Shown here: in pieces, positions 1-7,728 of the stretch
Layout of the letters: each line of letters starts with the position of its first letter
Position numbering within the stretch: the first letter of the stretch is position 1
Assembly: GCA_902779075.1 (NCBI GenBank)
Contig: CACZAK010000087.1
Location: forward strand, 1-16,593
Reading direction: 5' to 3'
Origin: an uncultured bacterium
GTDB taxonomy: Bacteria > Verrucomicrobiota > Kiritimatiellia > RFP12 > UBA1067
Length of the DNA stretch: 16,593 nt
Notes under the pieces: model-generated
What the model was told of the DNA's origin: nothing
Seen by the model: the letters and a program-made list of their open reading frames with translations, nothing else
Databases searched by the model: none
Made by a program: the position numbers and the translations under genes

Positions 1-1
1 A

Positions 2-277
2 CGCTACTTCCAGCTCTTCGCGTCCATGACGGGGGCGAACCCGCAGCCGGAGGTCGCGACGATGCTCGGCTACGCCGACGCGGTGATCGAGACGCCGAAA
101 GAGGTGTGCGTGTTCGAGTTCAAGTACCGCAAGAGCGCGAAGGCGGCGATCAAGCAGATCCGCGAGCGCGGCTATGCGGACAAGTGGATCGGCGGAGAGC
201 GCCCCGTGACGCTCGTCGGCATCAACTTCAACCCGAAGAAGCGCAACATCGACATGCCGATCATAGAGAAAGTGTAA
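2..277 (+). CDS. C-terminal part of a PD-(D/E)XK nuclease-like (DUF1703 / AAA-ATPase-like family) protein; 5' end outside window
   Basis: The frame is open from the first bases and ends at TAA 275-277, giving about 91 residues of a C-terminus. It reads GYADAVIE...VCVFEFKYRK...AIKQIRERGYADKW. This fits the C-terminal nuclease-like domain of the large family of predicted AAA-ATPases (DUF1703) found in gut Bacteroidota, PVC bacteria and others. The D of GYADAV and the FEFK segment match the D...ExK core of PD-(D/E)XK folds, and the following QI helix is typical. These proteins usually have an N-terminal AAA ATPase half of about 400 residues, which would lie upstream of the window. Their substrate is not established. 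The last codon and the stop lie inside a heptad repeat that starts at 272. The family call rests on motif pattern from memory; the true start cannot be seen. Confidence 0.7.
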   Translation, partial: RYFQLFASMTGANPQPEVATMLGYADAVIETPKEVCVFEFKYRKSAKAAIKQIRERGYADKWIGGERPVTLVGINFNPKKRNIDMPIIEKV

Positions 278-300
278 AGTGTAAAATGTAAAGTTGTAAC
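272..300 (+). repeat. Imperfect heptanucleotide tandem repeat at the end of the nuclease-like gene
   Basis: Units are GTGTAAA (272-278), GTGTAAA (279-285), ATGTAAA (286-292) and then a degenerate GTTGTAAC (293-300). The stop codon of the upstream gene lies in the first unit. Two other gene ends in this window have repeats with a period of seven but different unit sequences (11725-11745 and 14701-14721). Confidence 0.75.
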
Positions 301-323
301 TGATGAATGAAAGGATGAAAACG

Positions 324-1279
324 ATGAGGATTGTAAAGACTTGCTGTAGTACGCTTGCTGTCACCATCTGCGTGGCGGCGGCACTCGCCGCGTTGGAAGC
401 GGATGCGAAGGTCGTCAGCGCGACGCCGTTCGCGGACAACATGGTGTTGCAGCGCGAACGCGCCGTTCCCGTATGGGGCACGGCGGACGCAGGCGAGAAG
501 GTGACTGTCTCGTTTGCCGGACAGACGAAGGCGACGACGGCAGACGCCGCAGGCAAGTGGAGCGTTACGCTCGACCCGATGTCGGCCTCGAAGGAATGCC
601 GCGTCCTGCGCATAACGGGCAAAGACAATGCCGAGGAAATCAAGAATGTTCTTGTCGGCGAGGTCTGGTTCGCGAGCGGGCAGTCGAACATGGAGTGTCC
701 CATTTGGGGACCGAATCCGCGTTACCGCGACGCGAAGGGCGCGATAATGACGGCCATGACGCGGATTCCGTCTGTCAGGTTCGCCAAGATTCCGAAGAAT
801 TGGTCGGTCAAGCCGTCCCTTGGCGGAAAGGCGACGTGGGCAATTCGTGGGACATCCATCCGAACAACAAGGGCGTCGTCGCGCGGCGTCTCGCGCTCCA
901 CGCGCTGAAGCGCGACTACGGTTTCGGCGACATCATCGACGACTCTCCAACGCTGAAAAGCTGGAAGGTGGAGGGCGACAGGTTCGTCCTTTCCTTCGAC
1001 AATGCGTCCGCCTGGTATTACTACAACGATGACCGTTCCGCGCCGAAGGGATTCGAGATCGCCGGGCCGGACGGGAAGTTCAAGCCTGCCGTGGTTGTGA
1101 ACAAAAGCCACAAGGGGAACTACTCGGGGAGGGAACTTGTCGTGAAGGCGGCCGGCGTCGCCGAACCGCGAGCCATCCGCTATCTTTACTCAAAACCGTG
1201 GGTCGGATCGCTCTATTCGGCGGATTCAGCCTTGCCCCTCGGCCCGTTTGAGTTACGCGACTCCATCAAAAAGCAATAG
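324..1279 (+). pseudogene. Sialate O-acetylesterase (SGNH family), broken by an internal deletion with frame change
   Basis: The N-terminal piece runs in one frame from about 324 to 840. It has a signal peptide (MRIVK followed by a hydrophobic stretch ending near EADAK), then VVSATPFADNMVLQRE, VPVWGTADAGEKV, and the catalytic block GEVWFASGQSNMECP. Another frame takes over at about 840-850 with WDIHPNNKGVVARRLALHAL, the block carrying the catalytic Asp and His, and runs to TAG at 1277-1279 with a normal beta-rich C-terminus. Both halves look conserved, but about 150-200 residues of the central SGNH core are missing between KATW and DIHP compared with the usual 470-520 residues. The two ends are also out of frame. 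The intact enzyme removes O-acetyl groups from sialic acids on host mucin. ATG 324 is chosen over 303 and 315 because AAAGG (310-314) sits 9 bases before it. One deletion explains everything seen. Confidence 0.85.
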
Positions 1280-1350
1280 GCCCTCACGCGGGAGCAGTCG
1301 CTCTTTGATTTAAACAACCGCACGACGTCAGGATGTTCTTGACTCCTACG

Positions 1351-1379
1351 TTGCACGGTTAATCAGGAAATGCTATACT
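1351..1379 (+). promoter_or_regulatory. Promoter of fabG with extended -10
   Basis: TTGCAC (1351-1356), a 17-base spacer, then TATACT (1374-1379) preceded by TGC, giving an extended -10. Transcription should start near 1386, directly at the base of the hairpin 1387-1405. The rest of the 1280-1429 gap shows nothing else recognisable. Confidence 0.7.
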
Positions 1380-1386
1380 GTCCACA

Positions 1387-1405
1387 ACTGCCACGGGTTG
1401 GCAGT
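1387..1405 (+). promoter_or_regulatory. Perfect 7-bp stem-loop at the 5' end of the predicted fabG transcript
   Basis: ACTGCCA (1387-1393), loop CGGGT, TGGCAGT (1399-1405). It starts at the predicted transcription start and ends about 8 bases before the purine-rich ribosome binding stretch (1413-1421). It could be a 5'-end stabilising hairpin or an operator; the sequence alone does not decide. Confidence 0.5.
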
Positions 1406-1429
1406 GTAAAGGAAAGAAAGGAACGTTTG

Positions 1430-2194
<765 letters not shown>

Positions 2195-2238
2195 TTTTCA
2201 TTTCATCGCTTTTTCCTCTCGCCTTTCGGCGGAGGATA

Positions 2239-2247
2239 TGGTATACT
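2239..2247 (+). promoter_or_regulatory. Extended -10 promoter of acpP
   Basis: TGG followed by TATACT (2242-2247). No good -35 lies 16-18 bases upstream, which is acceptable for an extended -10 promoter. A small CGCC/GGCG hairpin (2220-2231) sits just before it. Transcription should start near 2254, leaving a short leader with AAGGAGA (2267-2273) before ATG 2281. Confidence 0.6.
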
Positions 2248-2280
2248 TTCACCAGTTTCCAACCCCAAGGAGAAAAACAA

Positions 2281-2547
2281 ATGGCAGGTAAACTTGAAGA
2301 CCGCGTAAGAGAGATTATCGTTGAGCAGCTTGGCGTCAACGCCGAGCAAGTGACGCTTGAGGCGTCGTTCATTGACGATCTGGGCGCGGATTCGCTTGAT
2401 TCGGTCGAGCTCATCATGGCTTTTGAAGAGGAATTCGGTGCAGCCATCCCAGAGGAGGACGCCGAAAAGCTCACTACCGTCGGCAAGATCATCGAATACC
2501 TCAAGAGTAAGGGGTACGGTGATGACGGTTCGGCTCCTGCGCAATAA
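2281..2547 (+). CDS. acpP: Acyl carrier protein
   Basis: The small acidic carrier holds growing acyl chains on a 4'-phosphopantetheine arm during fatty acid synthesis. The 88-residue product shows the family signature [21 protein letters not shown], with the arm attached to Ser38 of DSLD. It also has the usual helix [19 protein letters not shown]. The C-terminal extension of about ten residues after KSKGYG (DDGSAPAQ) is slightly longer than in E. coli (78 residues). AAGGAGA sits 7 bases before the ATG. It has its own promoter and a strong terminator downstream, fitting high independent expression next to fabG. Confidence 0.97.
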   Translation: MAGKLEDRVREIIVEQLGVNAEQVTLEASFIDDLGADSLDSVELIMAFEEEFGAAIPEEDAEKLTTVGKIIEYLKSKGYGDDGSAPAQ

Positions 2548-2568
2548 TACAGGTGCATGAAGCTCCGC

Positions 2569-2616
2569 AAAGGAAGGGACAGGCTTATCTGCTTGCCCCT
2601 TTCCTTTCGTTTTCCT
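2569..2616 (+). terminator. Rho-independent terminator after acpP
   Basis: Left arm AAAGGAAGGGACAGGC (2569-2584), right arm GCTTGCCCCTTTCCTTT (2591-2607) with one or two mismatches, then CGTTTTCC. The long stem followed by a T-rich run 22 bases after the acpP stop is a good intrinsic terminator. Confidence 0.75.
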
Positions 2617-2622
2617 TATCCA

Positions 2623-2635
2623 AGGGTATAACCCT
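2623..2635 (+). promoter_or_regulatory. Perfect palindrome AGGGT-ATA-ACCCT over the likely ruvB -10
   Basis: The 13-base palindrome lies 17 bases before the ruvB start codon and contains TATAAC (2627-2632), the best -10 candidate. A weak -35 (TTTCGT, 2605-2610) sits 16 bases upstream of it. A symmetric site covering a -10 is a typical repressor operator layout. Since ruvB is often DNA-damage regulated, a LexA-type site is conceivable, but the motif is not a known LexA box. Confidence 0.4.
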
Positions 2636-2652
2636 CAGCGGGCAGATGATCC

Positions 2653-3690
2653 ATGAAGAGCGACCGGGCATCGGACGAACTGAATAGGCGCAACACGGCG
2701 TTTGACAACCGGTTGCGTCCTGGCCAGTTTGGCGAGTTCGTGGGTCAGCAGAAGATTCGCGACCGGCTGGAACTTGCGGTGAAGGCCGCAAAGGACCGTG
2801 GCGAGACGCTGGACCATGTGCTCTTTTCGGGGCCGCCGGGTCTGGGCAAGACCACTCTTTCCTATATTCTAGGCGACGCGATGGGCGTGCATGTGAAAAC
2901 CACGTCCGGTCCCGTCCTCACGAAACCAGGCGACCTCGCGGGTCTGCTCACCTCCCTGGAGGCGGGCGACATCGTGTTCATCGACGAAATCCACCGCATG
3001 GCGAAGACTGTGGAGGAGTACCTCTACTCCGCGATGGAGGATTTCGCGATCGACATCATGATCGACCAGGGACCGAACGCCCGCAGTGTGCGTCTGGAGT
3101 TGCCACGCTTCACGCTCGTGGGGGCCACCACGCGCATCGGCCTAATCGCCGCTCCGCTCCGCGCCAGGTTCGGTCTCGTGAACCGCCTCAGCTTCTACGA
3201 GCCTAAAGAACTCGCGGAGATCGTCACGCGCTCGGCTGCGAAGCTGGGCGTGGGCATCGAACCGGACGGCGCACTTGAAATAGCCGCGCGCGCGCGCGGG
3301 ACGCCCCGCATCGCGAACAACCTCCTTCGCCGCGTGCGCGACTACGCGCAGGTGAAGGCGGACAACCTGATCACCCGCTCGGTGGCGGAGGAGTCGCTCG
3401 GGCTTCTTGAAATCGACCCCCATGGTCTCGACGAGATGGACATCAAGATCCTTGAGACCATCTGCGCCAAGTTCGGCGGAGGTCCCGTGGGCCTCTCGAC
3501 GATTGCCGTATCGGTGGGCGAGGAACCGGACACCATTGAAGAGGCATACGAGCCGTTCCTCATCATGGAAGGGTACCTTGACCGCACGCCCAAGGGACGC
3601 GTGGCCACGAAACTCGCCTGGGAGCGCCTCGGCCTATCCCCCGTTTCGGGCGGATTTACGCAGCCGTCACTGTTTGGACAAGGCGTGTGA
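2653..3690 (+). CDS. ruvB: Holliday junction branch migration helicase RuvB
   Basis: RuvB is the hexameric AAA+ motor that, with RuvA, drives branch migration of Holliday junctions in recombinational repair. The 345-residue product has every landmark: [11 protein letters not shown] near the start, Walker [10 protein letters not shown] (60-68), Walker B FIDEIHR (109-115), and sensor 1 GATTRIG (157-163). The arginine-finger segment LRARFGLV (169-176) and the DNA-binding winged helix ([15 protein letters not shown]...[15 protein letters not shown]) follow. The length matches the family (330-350). The ribosome binding site before ATG 2653 is weak (GGGCAG). No ruvA or ruvC is adjacent in this window. 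The gene stands alone between the acpP terminator and the rpmE promoter. Confidence 0.97.
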   Translation: MKSDRASDELNRRNTAFDNRLRPGQFGEFVGQQKIRDRLELAVKAAKDRGETLDHVLFSGPPGLGKTTLSYILGDAMGVHVKTTSGPVLTKPGDLAGLLTSLEAGDIVFIDEIHRMAKTVEEYLYSAMEDFAIDIMIDQGPNARSVRLELPRFTLVGATTRIGLIAAPLRARFGLVNRLSFYEPKELAEIVTRSAAKLGVGIEPDGALEIAARARGTPRIANNLLRRVRDYAQVKADNLITRSVAEESLGLLEIDPHGLDEMDIKILETICAKFGGGPVGLSTIAVSVGEEPDTIEEAYEPFLIMEGYLDRTPKGRVATKLAWERLGLSPVSGGFTQPSLFGQGV

Positions 3691-3734
3691 GGTCGCCAAA
3701 GTGTGTCTAGTTTTGAAAAAGTGAATTTCCACCC

Positions 3735-3763
3735 TTGCAAGTACGGGCGGAATTCGGTATAAT
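3735..3763 (+). promoter_or_regulatory. Promoter of rpmE-prfA
   Basis: TTGCAA (3735-3740), 17-base spacer, TATAAT (3758-3763). It is the closest to consensus in the window and the only one without the TGN extension. Transcription should start near 3770. The stretch GGAAAGG (3780-3786) serves as ribosome binding site for ATG 3794. Confidence 0.75.
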
Positions 3764-3793
3764 ATCACTTCAATTTTTTGGAAAGGTAAGGCA

Positions 3794-4000
3794 ATGAAAG
3801 AAGGTATCCATCCCAAGTATGGCGACGCCACCATCACGTGCGCGTGCGGCAACGTCATCCACACCCGGTCCACGAAGCCGGAGATGCAGGTGAACACCTG
3901 CTCCGCGTGCCACCCGTACTTCACGGGTCAGAAGACGATGGTCGATACGGAAGGCCGCGTCGACATGTTCAAGAAGCGCTACGCGAAGTTCGCGAAGTAA
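3794..4000 (+). CDS. rpmE: 50S ribosomal protein L31 (zinc-binding, C+ type)
   Basis: The 68-residue product begins MKEGIHPKY, the family hallmark, and carries the zinc-ligand cysteines C16, C18, C36 and C39 (TCACGN and NTCSACHPYFTG). It is therefore the zinc-containing C+ form, not the zinc-free paralogue made under zinc limitation. The C-terminus GRVDMFKKRYAKF is typical. L31 bridges the large subunit and the small-subunit head. prfA starts 12 bases after its stop, so the two are probably co-translated; rpmE next to prfA is a common bacterial arrangement. Confidence 0.97.
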   Translation: MKEGIHPKYGDATITCACGNVIHTRSTKPEMQVNTCSACHPYFTGQKTMVDTEGRVDMFKKRYAKFAK

Positions 4001-4012
4001 CCGGGGTTTGGT

Positions 4013-5107
4013 TTGGTCGAGAAGGACCAGATCAAGCGCGTGCTGGATCGTCTGGTTGCCGTCGAAGCGGCAATGGGCGATCCAGCAGTCATATCAGACG
4101 CCGCGCGCTACCGCGCCACTGTGCGCGAACACACCGCCCTCCGCAAGCTGGAGGCTGCGGCCAAGCGCTATTTCAAGATTCTCGACGACATAGAGGGGAA
4201 CGAGTCGCTGCTTGAAGACCCCGACTTCGCCGAGGAGGCGAAAAGCGAGATCGAGCGTCTTAAGGGCGAGATTCCCGCCGCCGAGCGCGCCGTGTTGGCA
4301 GGGCTGTTGCCGCCGGACCCGCTGGAAGGACGAAACGCCGTCTTCGAGGTGCGCGCGGGGACGGGCGGCGACGAGGCTGCGCTGTTCGCGGGCGACCTCT
4401 TCCGCATGTACTCCCGCTACTGTGAGGCGCGCGGCTGGAAGGTCAACGTGATGAGCGCGAGCGAGACCTCCCTCGACGGCTACAAGGAAATCCTCTTCAC
4501 GGTGGAGGGCGACGGCGCGTACGGCGCGTTCCGCTTCGAGAGCGGCGGACACCGTGTGCAGCGCGTGCCTGAGACCGAGGCGCAGGGCCGCATCCACACC
4601 TCCGCTGCCACGGTGATCGTGTTCCCGGAGGCGGACGAGGCGGACGACGACATCGAGATTCCAGAAAAAGACCTCCGCATCGACATTTTCTGCGCCGGCG
4701 GACATGGTGGCCAGGGCGTGAACACCACCTACTCCGCGATTCGCATGACGCACCTCCCGACGGGCCTCGTGGCGCAGTGCCAAGACGAGCGCAGCCAGCA
4801 ACGCAACAAAGAGAAATGCCTCGCAACGCTCAAGGCCCGCATTCTCGACCAGCGGCGTCGCGAAGAGGAGGCGAAGGCTGGCGCGAACCGTCTTTCCCTA
4901 CGCGGATCGGGCGACCGCTCGGAACGCATCCGCACCTACAACTTCCCGCAGAACCGCCTCACGGACCACCGCGTGGACCTCACGCTCTACTCCCTTGACC
5001 GCGTGATGGAGGGAGCGCTCGATCCCGTTCTGGACGCCCTCCGCGCGCGCGATACCGACCAGCGCATCTCCACGGCGCTTTCCCAGACCGCTAAGTCCAA
5101 TTCGTAA
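4013..5107 (+). CDS. prfA: Peptide chain release factor 1 (RF1), TTG start
   Basis: RF1 reads UAA and UAG stop codons and triggers hydrolysis of the finished peptide from P-site tRNA. The 364-residue product is full length (family about 360). It has the decoding tripeptide PET (186-188, a PxT as in RF1; RF2 has SPF) within SGGHRVQRVPETEAQGRIHTSA. The catalytic GGQ is at 232-234, followed by HLPTGLVAQCQDERSQQRNKEKC and RIRTYNFPQNRLTDHR. The GGQ context is unusual: CAGGHGGQGVNTTYSA here, against RSSGAGGQHVNTTDSA in E. coli, so the flanking A and H are H and G. The start is TTG 4013, giving MVEKDQIKRVLDRL, 12 bases after rpmE; no ATG suits the N-terminal helix. The usual neighbour prmC, which methylates the GGQ glutamine, is not next to it. 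Confidence 0.96.
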   Translation: MVEKDQIKRVLDRLVAVEAAMGDPAVISDAARYRATVREHTALRKLEAAAKRYFKILDDIEGNESLLEDPDFAEEAKSEIERLKGEIPAAERAVLAGLLPPDPLEGRNAVFEVRAGTGGDEAALFAGDLFRMYSRYCEARGWKVNVMSASETSLDGYKEILFTVEGDGAYGAFRFESGGHRVQRVPETEAQGRIHTSAATVIVFPEADEADDDIEIPEKDLRIDIFCAGGHGGQGVNTTYSAIRMTHLPTGLVAQCQDERSQQRNKEKCLATLKARILDQRRREEEAKAGANRLSLRGSGDRSERIRTYNFPQNRLTDHRVDLTLYSLDRVMEGALDPVLDALRARDTDQRISTALSQTAKSNS

Positions 5108-5129
5108 CGCGATTTCTACGTACCTCCCG

Positions 5130-5195
5130 TGCGTAAAACTTCAATTTCCCAAGATCCCGCTTGCGTTGGATGGCGGCGTTCCCGGAAATTACGCA
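5130..5195 (+). repeat. Bulged 12-bp inverted repeat between prfA and the chaperone gene
   Basis: The right arm GGAAATTACGCA (5184-5195) is fully complementary to TGCGTA (5130-5135) plus ATTTCC (5144-5149), which are separated by an 8-base bulge. The loop is about 34 bases. There is no T-run after it, so it is not an ordinary terminator. It ends about 38 bases before the chaperone's -10. The rest of the 5108-5248 gap shows only the promoter. Confidence 0.4.
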
Positions 5196-5232
5196 GCATG
5201 TTCGTTTCGCCCGCCAAGGCCATGCCTGATTA

Positions 5233-5241
5233 TGGTATAAT
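5233..5241 (+). promoter_or_regulatory. Extended -10 promoter giving a probable leaderless chaperone mRNA
   Basis: TGG then a perfect TATAAT (5236-5241). No -35 is evident. The predicted start is at about 5248-5249, and the gene's ATG is at 5249. No ribosome binding site separates them, so the transcript would begin at or within a base of the start codon. Confidence 0.6.
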
Positions 5242-5248
5242 ACTCGCC

Positions 5249-5695
5249 ATGGACTTTAAAGAATTCATAGAATCGCTGGGTAAGGCGCTGGGAATGCGTC
5301 TGGAAAACGCCGGAGGCGCCTGCGGGCTAGACGTAGACGACATGACGGTGATACTCCACGATGCCGACGACCTCGTTCTGCTTGCCGCCGAAATCGGTCC
5401 GCCGCCGCCGGAGGAGGGGCTTGAGACGCTTTTCAGCACCGTTCTCAAGGCCAACTGGCTCTACAGGGGGACGGGCGGCGCGACGCTCGCAATAAACCCG
5501 GAGGACGGTTGCATTTGGCTCGAAAAATACAATTTCCTCGAGCGTCTCGACGGCGCGAAGGGCGTGGAGATGGTAACCCGCTTCGCCGAGACCGCCAAAA
5601 CCTGGCGCGGACTTGTCGCCGACTTCAAGCCCAACGTTCCTTCCGGCGGCAATCCGACGCATGATCCAGCCTTCGGCGACTTCATGCAGGTGTAG
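5249..5695 (+). CDS. CesT/Tir-type (class I) type III secretion chaperone
   Basis: The 148-residue acidic protein (MDFKEFIESLGKALGMRLENAGGACGLDVDD...) follows the class I chaperone plan. An N-terminal helix FxxFIxSLGKALGM leads into beta strands with CGLDVDDMTVILHDADDLVLLAAEIG. Next comes the characteristic LFSTVLKANWLYRGTGGATLAINPEDGCIWLEKYNFLERLDGAKGVEMVTRFAETAKTW. Such proteins dimerise and bind the N-terminal chaperone-binding region of one effector, holding it ready for the type III apparatus. Translation from ATG 5249 begins the fold at once. An in-frame GTG at 5129 exists but lies upstream of the promoter. The effector-like gene starts 94 bases downstream, as in SigE-SopB and IpgE-IpgD pairs. 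No secretion apparatus genes are in the window, so the role is inferred from family and neighbour. Confidence 0.8.
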   Translation: MDFKEFIESLGKALGMRLENAGGACGLDVDDMTVILHDADDLVLLAAEIGPPPPEEGLETLFSTVLKANWLYRGTGGATLAINPEDGCIWLEKYNFLERLDGAKGVEMVTRFAETAKTWRGLVADFKPNVPSGGNPTHDPAFGDFMQV

Positions 5696-5789
5696 CGGCG
5701 CAGCCGGAAAAGGCGAACATCGTTGTAACCTATTGGCGTGTCTGGTGTAAACGGGGAAAAACCAAGACTTTTCAAACAGGAGCGCAACC

Positions 5790-6026
5790 ATGCCGATTCC
5801 AAGTATCACGCTTGCCGAGTTCAACAAGATCGCCTCCGGCCAGCAGAACGCCGGGCAGGTCGATTTCAAGACGAATTCCGACGGCGAGTTCACAGGTGAA
5901 CTCGTCAAGATAAACAACCACATCATCCGCAAGAGCCTGAACGGCGTCCATCTGACCGGAGAGAGGGTCGTGGCCATCAAAGAGGCGTTCCTCGACGCGC
6001 TCCAGAAGGCGAATGTCAGGGCCTAG
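5790..6026 (+). pseudogene. Effector piece 1: N-terminal segment ending at an in-frame TAG
   Basis: 78 codons beginning MPIPSITLAEFNKIASGQQNAGQVDFKT... The first 25 residues are rich in Ser, Asn, Gln and Thr and poor in hydrophobic clusters, as in type III secretion signals. After TAG (6024-6026) the same frame continues without another stop: DLQTIRAELGMSGELNADADANAALLDKRYTPLTRDQIRKMVDQYANQGRGF, to about 6240. This reads as one protein with the preceding LDALQKANVRA, so TAG is most simply a point mutation from a codon such as CAG or GAG. A free-standing 78-residue protein remains possible. TAG also ends other genes here (13144-13146, and the radical SAM gene), so genome-wide stop recoding is not indicated. 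Confidence 0.6.
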
Positions 6027-6258
6027 GATTTACAGACGATCCGCGCGGAGCTGGGGATGTCCGGCGAGCTCAATGCCGACGCGGACGCGAACGCGGCGCT
6101 GCTCGACAAGCGCTACACGCCGCTGACGCGCGACCAGATTCGCAAGATGGTGGACCAGTATGCCAACCAGGGACGCGGCTTCGCGGGCGGCGAGGGCGTT
6201 GCGACGGAGCAGGAGGTCCGCAAGGCCAACCGCACGCGTAACGTCCGGCGGCGACGGC

Positions 6259-7728
6259 ATGATGGCCGTCACGCTCGTAAACAATCCCGACGAGATCCTC
6301 AAGAAGATGGATGCCGGCGGGGCGAAGCCGCTCGACAACGCCGTCAAGCCCGCCGACGTGGCGGACGTCAAGAACTTCGTCGCCGACATGGTGTATTCCG
6401 ACGACATGCTCTTCATGGAGCTTTCGGAGAACGTCAACGCCGGCGCGAAGATGCGCGAGGCGCTTGCCGCGCCGGGTCGCGCCAGTGCGCTCGCCGAGAT
6501 CATCAAGAATCCCGACGTGCTGAACTCGGCGGTTGCGCCGACCGTCGCCGACGTCGTCAAGGGCGGGATGCAGAAGTTCGTCGAAATCCTCGACGCCGCG
6601 TTCAAGGCGGCGAACAACGGCGAGAGCCTCGCCGACGCCGCGAAGAAGGAGGGCTTCGCCGAACGCCTGGCCGCGTTCCTCGCCGACAAGGCGAAGATTT
6701 CCGACGACGAGCTCGCGCGTCTGCCGATGATCATGCAGTCGATGGCGATCAAGGGCTGCGAGAAGCTCCAGACGTTCATCAACGAGGTGTTCAACATCGA
6801 CCCGAAGGCGAAGAACGCCGCAGGGGGCCTCACGACGGAGCCCTACAAGGACAAGTCGGCCAACCAGATCAAGGCCGAGCTCGAAGGCAAGACGCTCGAC
6901 CAAATCCGCAGCGACGCCTCGCAGGCCGACACCGCCGCGCCCGGGCAGATCGGTCTCTTCAAGCAGGTGCTGAGCGAATACTTCACCGGCATGGGCCGCG
7001 CCGACAAGAAGACGATTTTCGCCGCAGCGCTCAAGTACGCCGACACGTTCGACTTCCGCGGACTCGACGAGAATGAGCACGAGAAGGCTCTCACGAAGGC
7101 CACGTCGAAGTTCGTCGGCGCAGTCCTGAAGGGCACGAGCCCGCTCATGCAGAAGATGATGCAGGGAATGCCGAAGAGCGTCATGGGCAAGTTCTCCGAG
7201 GCGCTTGACGACATGAAGTCAAAGCTCGCGCCGATCCCCCGCAAGATCGTCCAGGCGCACCTCCTCAAGATGATCGAGGACACCAACGCCGCCGACACGC
7301 TCAAGTACCGCCAGATAAAGGGAATCGAGATAAAGAAGTCGCTCGGCGCGGCGTCCGTCGGCGAGGCGTTTCTTTGCACGATCAGATACACCGAGCAGAG
7401 GATGGCGGCGAATCCTGAAGACCCGTTTGGCGACCCGATCGTGCGCGACATCGAGCTCATGGCAGACGTCGTCATCAAGATCATGCGCCCCGACGCGGAG
7501 GAGCGCGTCAAGCGCGAGGCGCTGGTGTTCACTGCGGCCGCTAAGAAGATCGGCGAGGGAATGGCCGCGACCTGGAAGGGGCAGCTCGACCAGTACATGA
7601 CGGAGTTCGACTTCACAAACGAGTCAAAGAACGTCTCCGAGGGCCAGAAGATATACCAGGTCGCCGGAAATCGCACGCGCCATAGACGCCGCCAAGAGCA
7701 TCCGCGCGCAGATGCTGCAACCTGCTGA
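6259..7728 (+). pseudogene. Effector piece 2: helical region and ABC1/UbiB-like N-lobe
   Basis: The frame is shifted by one base relative to piece 1 from about 6245; MMAVTLVNNPDEILKKM begins at 6259. Real coding ends near 7662, after which the frame reads Arg-rich nonsense to TGA 7726-7728. The second half resembles the N-terminal part of ABC1/UbiB/ADCK atypical kinases. FSEALDDMKSKLAPIPRKIVQAHL matches their leader helices. GAASVGEAF (AASVG codons 7348-7362) matches the Ala-rich loop AASIGQVH. VVIKIMRPDAEERVKREA matches VAVKVQRP, with the Lys at 7477-7479. EFDFTNESKN (from 7603) matches the ELDF-x-xEA-x-N helix. The canonical KxGQ motif is not preserved: the equivalent position reads LKGTSPLMQKM. 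In UbiB proteins a C-lobe with HxDxHPGN should follow; I do not find it here or in piece 3. Confidence 0.55.

Noticed and set aside
3286..3300. CGCGCGCGCG tract in ruvB
   Set aside because: It is explained by consecutive Arg and Ala codons in a GC-rich coding region.
4094..4801. Long open frame on the minus strand opposite prfA
   Set aside because: It is antisense to an unmistakable RF1 gene; high GC removes stops from other frames, and the translation has no recognisable family.
5129..5248. N-terminal extension of the chaperone from GTG 5129
   Set aside because: It lies upstream of the extended -10, covers the inverted repeat, and gives residues unlike the family; ATG 5249 begins the fold.
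6024..6026. TAG read as a sense codon (stop-codon recoding) in the effector gene
   Set aside because: TAG ends other intact genes here at sensible positions (peptidase, B12/radical SAM gene), and RF1, which reads TAG, is present and looks complete.
6057..7076. Plus-strand open frame continuing piece 1 through the region of piece 2
   Set aside because: Only its first 60 or so codons look like protein; after about 6245 it becomes an Arg/Gly/His-rich out-of-frame reading of piece 2.
6070..7080. Long minus-strand open frame opposite effector pieces 1 and 2
   Set aside because: The Leu/Val/Arg-rich composition is the typical antisense shadow of an Ala/Lys/Glu-rich coding frame, with no ribosome binding site or domain.
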